DNA from: Limnomonas spitsbergensis
Lineage: Eukaryota; Chlorophyta; Chlorophyceae; Chlamydomonadales
Length of the DNA: 64,000 bases
Reading direction: 5' to 3'
NCBI GenBank assembly: GCA_037349105.1
Contig: JAYJMM010000022.1
Span: 682,001-746,000 of the forward strand
In this document: positions 56,885 through 64,000 of the stretch, piece after piece
Numbering within the stretch: position 1 is the stretch's first letter
How the letters are laid out: every line of letters begins with the position of its first letter
Translations under genes and position numbers: made by a program
Notes under the pieces: model-generated
The model's database searches: none
Seen by the model: the letters and a program-made list of their open reading frames with translations, nothing else
Told to the model about the DNA's origin: nothing

Positions 56885-57015
56885 TGTTTTAGCTTCCATT
56901 CAGCTGCATTATGGCCTATGGCCAACGGGTCCAGGTGCAGCAAGCCCTGCTGCCAGGGCCACCAGCCTTTGGCCTCCGAAGGTTGGTCCCCATTGGCGCA
57001 GCGCTGGCTGCTCAT
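56885..57015 (+). repeat. dispersed short repeat copy
   Basis: TTCAGCTGCATTATGGCC, CAGCAAGCCCTGCTGCCAGG and AGGTTGGTCCCCATTGGCGC. Lies between the divergent phosphatase and E2/TerD genes. Confidence 0.65.
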
Positions 57016-57215
57016 CCGGAGGCCTTGTAAACATGATATTGAGCGCACTATAATGCAATCACATATACGGGTAAACATATACCTCTTGTCGTCATTTGCT
57101 TTGACTGACGACAAGGTGAAATCCAGCCAGGCATGCTATATAACCAGTTCCAGGGATGAACAACAAGACCTGCCACAAAAGTGATTAGCCAATGACATAA
57201 CATCGGTGGGCCTTG

Positions 57216-57565
57216 CCGGACAGCTGGACCCCCAAACAGCTGAGCCTTTTGAGCAGGGTACCGAGGTGTACCGTCAAAAACCTGTGGCCCGTGCGCAAAA
57301 GGGCGTCCAACCTGGTCCAACTATCTAGTTGGAAGAAACTGAAGTACTGGTAAAGGGGAAGAGGGGTGGGTGGGTAAACCCTCCACGCCTCAAATTTAAA
57401 GACCAAGGAAATTCAAGAGCAAAAAGGGGCAAGCAAAGGCTGAAAGGAGAGGATGGGCGAGGGTTCCTAGCCCCTCTCAAGTCTAGCCATCAACAATGTC
57501 TACCACATCTTCCACAAAAGCTCGGACATCCCACCAAAGCTAAGGCATGGCAGTGGTTTCTGTGT
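57216..57565 (-). mobile_element. non-LTR retrotransposon fragments
   Basis: At 57400-57565 the minus strand reads an ORF tail (…WDVRAFVEDVVDIVDG, stop) matching WDALAFVEAEVDIVEA of the copy at 41302. At 57230-57290 the plus strand carries the shared 3' end motif (GCTGAGCCTTTTGAGCAGGG … GAGGTGTACCGTCA), so two fragments in opposite orientation lie together. The rest of 56178-59014 holds no clear gene. Confidence 0.5.
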
Positions 57566-59014
57566 GGTACAGTATTGGAATTGACATGACGTATGACTAC
57601 ACCATAGTGTGCTGGTCGAATGGATGCCATTCTCAGTTGTTTAGGTCCGCATGTTCACACTTCTTCAAACTTCGCTCTTCACTACGACCAGAGTCTCTGA
57701 CTACGACTGACAAGTTACGGCATTGCAAATGTCGTTTTCCTGAAGCCACGCTCAGGCGTTTTCTTTCTTTCTTCTGAGTTTCAAGGCTCAACAAGCTCTT
57801 TCTTCCCTTTTTTTATCCCTTTTTCCTCACAACATCACGAGCAATCCTCAAAGCAATCAGAGCGATCCCAACAATGCGGCAAGCCCATCCTGCAATCCAT
57901 ATTGTCTATGTGACTCCAGCTCTATCGCTGTCATATTTCCTTCTCATCAGACACTCCCCAACAAAAATTCAAAGTATGTCTGGTCTATCTTTACTACACA
58001 CTCATCCGCGAGGGAGGGGATCAGGTCTAAGCTCGCTTGCAGTCTTGCACTCAGGTCAACAGCCTTAACACCAGCAATATGCACCAAGGAAGTGACTTGT
58101 GAGTGCATGAGTGCCTGGTGCAATACCGTGAGAGGCCCCGGCTAGCTCTGGCTCGGGCAACTGGACCATAGGCCCAGAAGCAGTGCTGCTTGAGGGAGGA
58201 CGCCGCCGGACGCATAGGCGCATCCACAGCCGATGCGCGGATGCAAGGATAAGTGATATGAAGGACATTTCGGCCCTCGCGCGAAACTTTGGTTGAAGCC
58301 CAATGATGATCAGTCAGCAGTGAATGACTGAATGGTGTTAAGCGTGAGTGGTGTTATTCTATTCAGAACACCGGTAGGCTTGATTATGTTCTAAACTTTA
58401 TTGCCATGTTTGTCAAGACAGCTAGGCTGAGCATCTGTTAGGCCAGAAGCTGAGCTGCAGGGCTGGCTATACGTTACGGCTGCTCCGCGCTGGCTACTGT
58501 GCGACACCACTCATCTTCTCAAGTCGTCAGACCAAGTGCGAACTCGACCTGCCCGTCTCGAAGACAATATGAATTCTGCGACCACTACATGTCTATATAA
58601 CTTCAGGCCAGAGAAATCTTCCTTTTCGTTTCAAGCCTCTACGCGAAAGAAAGCCACCAAACCGTACTTGGTACGGGAGAAGTCGCTGCGAAGCCGCAGC
58701 GAAGCCGGTCTGGGATCCCCAAGCCCTAAACTGAAGGGAGCCAGCAGGAAGATGCCGTTCGCTATTTACGCCCAGGATATTGGCCCCTCCAACAGTCATC
58801 TCACCACAGTTTCCACCTGCCTGCAAAGAGCTCTTCATTCCGCCCTCGGTTGCGTTCAGAAGCAGCGGTCAGGTGAGAACGTAACATTCCCCTTGCGGCT
58901 TATGCGGCTTTCGGGATTCGTGATCTTCCTGGTCACCGTCCTCCGTCCTCCCCACCCTCCTCCGACCCTGCTATGCCTTCTCAGTCGCGATTATTTTCTC
59001 ACAGGTACTGCACC

Positions 59015-62000
59015 ATGGCCTGTGCAGCGCTCGCCCTGCTCACCAGCTCCATCTTGAAACGACAGGTGCAGGCCCTGCCCACGCACCTGCCTGATGAGCA
59101 GGCACTGCCCGGCGTTCTCGGCCTCAAGCTCTGCAGCAGCCTCCCAAACGGCAAAAATGGCCAAGTCACAACACTGGCTGCGCAGTTGCACGTCCACGGC
59201 ACCTGCCTGTTTGTCACGCTGAAGATCCCGCCCGGCTACCCCTCATTGCCTCCAGACGTCCGTGTTAAAGGCCGGCTGCCACACATCAACCTACAGGTGA
59301 GGCTGCCTGAATGCCCAATGCTGTGTTCATTTCAATGCATGCCAGACAAATTCTAGGGATTTGGGCTGCCACCACTGGGTTGATGCATGCATGGGGACTA
59401 AACCTTGATCGGCGTACGGACGGTGGCCCCCGGCCCATGCAGCAGGGGCTGCAGGGCTTGCCCTTGCCAGGCCCCTCGGCAGAACGCCTACAATGACCTG
59501 AATAGTAGCTGAAGCGCCTAACTCCTGGAAGGGGGTACTTGTAACTGACACTGCCAAAAGGACGAAACAGAGGAGACCGCGTCATTGTGAAGTCATTGAT
59601 GACCTGTGATGCATGTATGGTTGGAGCCACGGGTTAAAGCCAATACCGGTACAACTGTTTTACAAACCTTTGATTAAAAGTGGTCCATACGGCACTGTCA
59701 ACCCAGTGATCGGTAAGGAGTTCCAGCACTTTACAGTGTCACGTCAGCTTCTGCTTCCTCCTAATTGCTGCCCTTTCCTACAAGGTCTCATCAAAAGCCG
59801 CTCTCCTGCTCACCACGCACACACTTGCACCGGAGTTATACGTATTACAGCTCCACACAATTGTTACAGTTTCACCGTTTAGGGCTCCACAAAAGCCGCT
59901 CTCCTGCCCACCACACACACGAGTTTTTATAGCCTTCTGATTCATGTGCAGGCCAACAACGGTGACGCCAGGGGCTATTTTGCCTTGAGCAGCATCTGGA
60001 GGTGCAACGCAGAGGAGGGCTGGAGCAGCGCCTACGGCCTGCCGCAGTGCCTGCTGCACGTGCAGCAATTCCTCTCGGTCTTCATGACGGAGTCGGACTT
60101 GAGCGCAATGGCATCCTGCACGGACCTGGAGGACGACATGTGGAGCTCTTACCCAAGCCTCGACTCACTCCTGTCGCTGCTGGGCAGTATCGTCCCCTCT
60201 CCGCCCCTCACACCGCCCTCCACCCCCCCACAAACAGTACCCTTCTCACCGCCCCTCGCACCACCCCTCGCACCCTACTCCAAAGCGCTGACTGATCTTG
60301 GTCATGGTAGCCCCTCTGATGGCAGCGGCTGGAAGCAGGTCGGCCGGCACAGCAAAGTGACAGGCGGCAGCGACGTCCCCACCCCATCTGCTCCTCCCCA
60401 TTCGGCTGCCTCAGCACCCCCCAGCCCGGCTGCTGCGGGCGGCTCCCAGGCACCACAGCAGGGTGCAGCCCTGCTGGACGTCCTCTTCGGGGTTCTGCAG
60501 CCCCTGGGTGGGCTGCTGGAGGGGTCTGACGTGGCAGTGCTCAAGCACGCCTGCGGAGAGCGCGCTGTGCCAGATGTCCAAGTCGAGGCGGAGTTCCGCT
60601 GCTGGTACACGGGCCTGACGTGCAGGGAGGACACGATCTGTGTGCCCCTGAGCTACACACGCAACCCCATGACTGGAAAGGTGAGCGTGAAGCAAGAGGC
60701 ACTGTCTTCCCAAGGGCAGCACCTGGTATCTCCTTTATGTTAGGTGCCCTCTCCCCTGCCTTACTGCTCCCCCTCCCTGCTTACTGTGAGGTATGCTCAC
60801 ATGATTGCACAAGAGCCTCTTTACGTGCTTCTTCATAAGACTCCAGGCTGTGCCCCCTTCCCCTCCCTGTATGCTACTATGGCCTTTGTACCTGCTTCAT
60901 TATAATTTATAAAGCATAAGACTCCAGATGGTGCCCCCCCCCCCCCCCTATGCTTTAGCCTCTATACCTGCTTTCTTATAAAGCATAAGACTCCAGGCTG
61001 TGCCCCCTTCCCCTCCCCCTATGCTATGGCCTCTATACCTGCTTCCTTATCTGACTTTAGCGTCTGCCCCCCCCCCCCATGGCATGAGGAATATAGGTTT
61101 TAACGTTCAGGGTTTACACCCTATCTCTCAATCTTGAACCGAATACTGGTACCCTGATCACATAATGGATTGAGCTCACCCCTCACTCTCACCCCAGCTG
61201 CTCCCACTTCCCCTGGGGAAATATGTCCTGCTAGCCTGCCTCTGCCCCCGGAGGCCCCCTTCCTTCTAGGTAGTAGGTGTGCTGCTATCCTGCCCGCTGC
61301 CCCGTGCCCCCTCCCTCCCGTGGTCTATGCATCGCGCTTGATTTCCCCTCATCCATCGCCATTATTCTTTCAAAATAAAATCAAAATGCTTGCAATACCG
61401 TTCGAAATACTGTAAGCGAAGCTGCACATATGATGCTACAGTATTTCAGAGAAGTTTATCCTACCCCTGCGCTACCCCATGGTGCTCCCTGTGGGCCTGG
61501 ACCCCTCAGTTGGCCCCATCCAGCCCACTAACCCCATCGCACCCCCCACCTTTTGAAGCGTGGGTTATGCATCCCCTGCCCGAAAGGACTACACCGGTTG
61601 GCATATATACCTCTTACAACCCCACCCCTTCCCCGCAGGTGGATTACATCTTGCCTTGCCTTGACGGCTACATCAGCATGACAGCGTTCAATGCCGGCGT
61701 CAGGGTCTCCCCATCTGGCACAGCCTTCACCTATGCGCTGCCGCTCTTCATTGACGCTGCGCATTACGCACGTGGCACCGAGCGCCTCCTAACAGAGCTC
61801 TGCCGGTCTCTGGCCACGCCTCGCATCGACATGTTCTGTACACTGTTCAGCACGTGCGGCGTGCTTTTGGCAGACGGAGGCATCCGTGCGCTCGGTCGCT
61901 GCTTGCAGGTTCTCCTGCTGGTGCTGCACCTGTGCGACAAAGCCTGCGCAGCCGCAGCGGCTGCCGCCATTGAAGGTCATGTCCTTGCCTTCGTGAGCGA

Positions 62001-63416
62001 CCCACAGACGCGCACCAAGAAGGGCACCCCGGGTCTCGGGCTGTTTGTCGCCTTGCTCGTACTGCTCAGCAGGAAACAGCGCTACACGCTGCTGCCCTAC
62101 CTCGGCAGGAAAAGCGTTGCGCCGGCACTTATGATGGAAAGCTTCGTGCGCAACGTGCTGTGGGTTTGTAAAAACAAGCCCGCTGTTATGCCGATGCTCA
62201 AGGGCGGCGGCAGCGCCGGCGCTGAGGCCGACCAGGCCCTTTTCAACGCCTCGTTTGAAGGCGCCAAGAACTCCATGCGCATCTTCTCCATCTTTGCGAC
62301 GCTGGAGTCAGTGATCCTTGCAGATGGCGGCTCCCACGCCTCGTTTGTTCAACAGCTGGATGCCTCGTGCGGCATGCCCAGCGAGGTCGACATCCGCAGG
62401 TTCCGCAGCGGGGTCCTGTCCGCCCGGGCGATGTCATCATGGCCACCGGCGCTCGCCTGCCTGGGCCTCAATGGAATGGACGAGGCCGGCATTGCGCGGC
62501 TGATGCGCTCGGCTTGTAAGAAGTCCCTCAGCCTCGGTTACCATGCCGCTGATACCGATTTCAGTGCCATCCACCGTAGCGGAGTCAGCAAGCTCCTGCT
62601 CAAGGGCGAGTCATTCGCGGGCCTTGGACCCAACGCCAACCACATTGAGGTTCTGGACAGCTGGAAGTGGCGCGGTGGCCGCACGCAGTACCTTGATGCC
62701 ACCCTGCTCTCGGTAGACGCATGCGGCGAAGTGGTGGACTATATGGACTACGCAAAGCAATCCATGAGTGCCCGTAGCATGTACGGCAGGGGGCAGGACA
62801 TCCAGGCCGGGTCACACTCTGGCGACCAGATGGGGCCACAGAGTGGGCAGCATACTATGCAGGCAAGTGCTCTTCTTAGCCAGATACTGGTAGTTACACA
62901 ATACACATCAGATGTTTTTCAGCTACACTGGGGCCTTTGGGGGGACACCCTGCCACCCTGGGTGATGGCCAGGCATGCTGCTTGGGTGTCCAGCTGAAAG
63001 CAGGCCTATTTTTTTTGGGAAGCTTGCACTTTGGTGTTTGGTGGTCAGATGGTGCAAAACTGACTAAATACCTACCCATGCAGGTGTGGATGTCGGCCTT
63101 CCCCCCCGACGTGGTGGCCCTGTACATTACAGCCTCAGCCTTCAGCGGGGCCCGCTTGTCAGACATTGTCCAGCCCCACGTGAGCGTCCGTGACCCCAAA
63201 AGTGGCATTGAGTTGTGCAGGTATGTGTTTGAGGATGTAACGCGGGCACAGCTGCAAACCTCTCAGGCGGTGGTATTGTGCAGCTTTACGAGGAGGCAGG
63301 GCACAACCGCCTGGGACGTGAATGCCATTGGCAAGATGTGCATGGGATCGGCTGACACAGACTACGTGGGCATCAAGCAGTGCATCAAGGCATTGGTCAA
63401 GCCGGTTCGGATTTAG
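59015..63416 (+). CDS. E2/UEV-like + TerD-like domain protein, 4 exons, 855 aa
   Basis: Function not established. Residues ~1-140 follow the ubiquitin-conjugating (E2) fold: an LFVTLKIPPGYPSLPPDV strand-turn, then PHINLQ, then GW…YGLPQCLLHVQQFL. Where active E2s have Cys (GxICLD) the sequence is GYFALSS, so it looks catalytically dead, as in UEV proteins. A Pro-rich/disordered linker (~155-230) follows, then a conserved-looking all-alpha region (~340-650) that I cannot assign. The C-terminus (~688-855) resembles TerD: YLDATLLSVDACGEVVDY, HSGD at 730-733, LYITASAFSGA, then a strand pair ending NAIGKMCMG. Exons: 59015-59296, 59952-60680, 61639-62862, 63084-63416; in frame (2568 nt). Exon 3 ends at a GC donor. 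Start chosen at ACCATGGCC. An upstream open stretch (58536-58872, donor at 58873) may be a 5' exon, but its phase does not fit the obvious acceptor at 59005. Confidence 0.82.
59385..59522 (-). repeat. dispersed short repeat copy
   Basis: GGGACTAAACCTTGATCGGC, GCAGCAGGGGCTGCAGGGCT and AATAGTAGCTGAAGCGCC. Intron 1 of the E2/TerD gene. Confidence 0.7.
60817..61055 (+). repeat. three ~85 bp tandem units
   Basis: CATAAGACTCCAGGCTGTGC-CCCCTTCCCCTCCC … CTATACCTGCTTCCTTAT is repeated three times in the intron before the large exon of the E2/TerD gene. Confidence 0.85.
62863..62864 (+). other. GC-AG intron donor (E2/TerD gene exon 3)
   Basis: Exon ends CATACTATGCAG|GCAAGTG. Phase 0 joins to GTG TGG ATG at 63084, which completes the TerD-like domain. 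Confidence 0.82.
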
Positions 63417-63521
63417 ACAGAAACCGCATTGCTGCAGATAGCTTAGAGTAGGGTAGGGTTTAGGTGATTAGGTGCAAGAGCAATCAGTATTCATTTGATT
63501 GCATGTCAGACTGACTTTGGG

Positions 63522-63632
63522 GGCCGCTGAGTTGGGCCGAAGGACCAAACTTTGGCCAGTGGCCCAAGCAACAGGCTGCACCAGGCCTCCTCAGCCACTA
63601 ACCGTGATTTAGCTGAAGCGTAGCTGAAGCAT
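63522..63632 (-). repeat. dispersed short repeat copy
   Basis: GGGCCGAAGGACCAAACTTT-GGCCAGTGG, CAACAGGCTGCACC and TGATTTAGCTGAAGCGTAGC. Lies in the 3' flank of the E2/TerD gene. From 63633 to the window end no gene is seen. Confidence 0.72.
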
Positions 63633-64000
63633 ACGAAAACAAACAAGGAGGGCAGGGGAAGGGTGTGATTTTTGTTTTATTAGTTTCCTCCCATTTCAAT
63701 AGCATCGTGTGGAAAATATACTTGGCACCTCGCTTGTATTTACATGTTTACAACATTTCACATCAAATATAGTCTGTTGAAGTGTTTGGGGCGCTACTTT
63801 CCTGTAGTGGCACAATGATCTTGACATCCATTGAAACACATTTGTGTCATGGCATAAACCGGTACTGCAGCCATGTAGCATACCGCCTATCAGTAATTTA
63901 GTATTAAAAGAATAAATTGTTTTCTTATTTTCTTTCATGGGCAAGTTGTCCCCTTGGTCGAACATGCGACTACTTATCTCTGACAACACTTCCTTTTTCA

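Overview
This is nuclear DNA of a photosynthetic eukaryote, most likely a green alga. Protein genes are cut into many short exons with GT-AG and some GC-AG introns. One gene encodes a plastid-type phosphoglycolate phosphatase with a transit-peptide-like N-terminus. GC content is moderately high, and introns and spacers are packed with minisatellites and short dispersed repeats. I cannot name the species from sequence alone.

Four multi-exon genes can be reconstructed, each in a single uninterrupted frame across all splice junctions. (1) 5404-31911 (+): a complete full-size PDR/ABCG transporter, 38 exons, 1515 aa, order NBD1-TMD1-NBD2-TMD2, including a 7-nt microexon. (2) 42860-51889 (+): a CorA/MRS2-type Mg2+ channel with the GMN motif, 8 exons, 721 aa, with a long low-complexity insert. 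(3) 56177-52432 (-): phosphoglycolate phosphatase, 10 exons, 344 aa, convergent with gene 2. (4) 59015-63416 (+): an unusual protein, E2/UEV-like at the N-terminus and TerD-like at the C-terminus, 4 exons, 855 aa, divergent from gene 3.

The remaining sequence is mostly non-coding. 1-5400 holds minisatellites and no recognisable gene. 31.9-42.8 kb is a repeat-rich spacer with a probable solo LTR and a cluster of 5'-truncated non-LTR retrotransposon 3' ends. A ~130-160 bp dispersed repeat family occurs in both orientations in introns and spacers throughout. The genes do not form one pathway: membrane export, Mg2+ transport, photorespiratory salvage, and a possible ubiquitin/stress-linked role.

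The most interesting signal is structural. Many introns carry degenerate tandem copies of their own splice-site edge, that is, a piece of the adjoining exon plus the donor or acceptor. These range from single decayed copies to long minisatellites. The pattern recurs in three of the four genes and suggests that introns here grow by repeated duplication across exon-intron boundaries.
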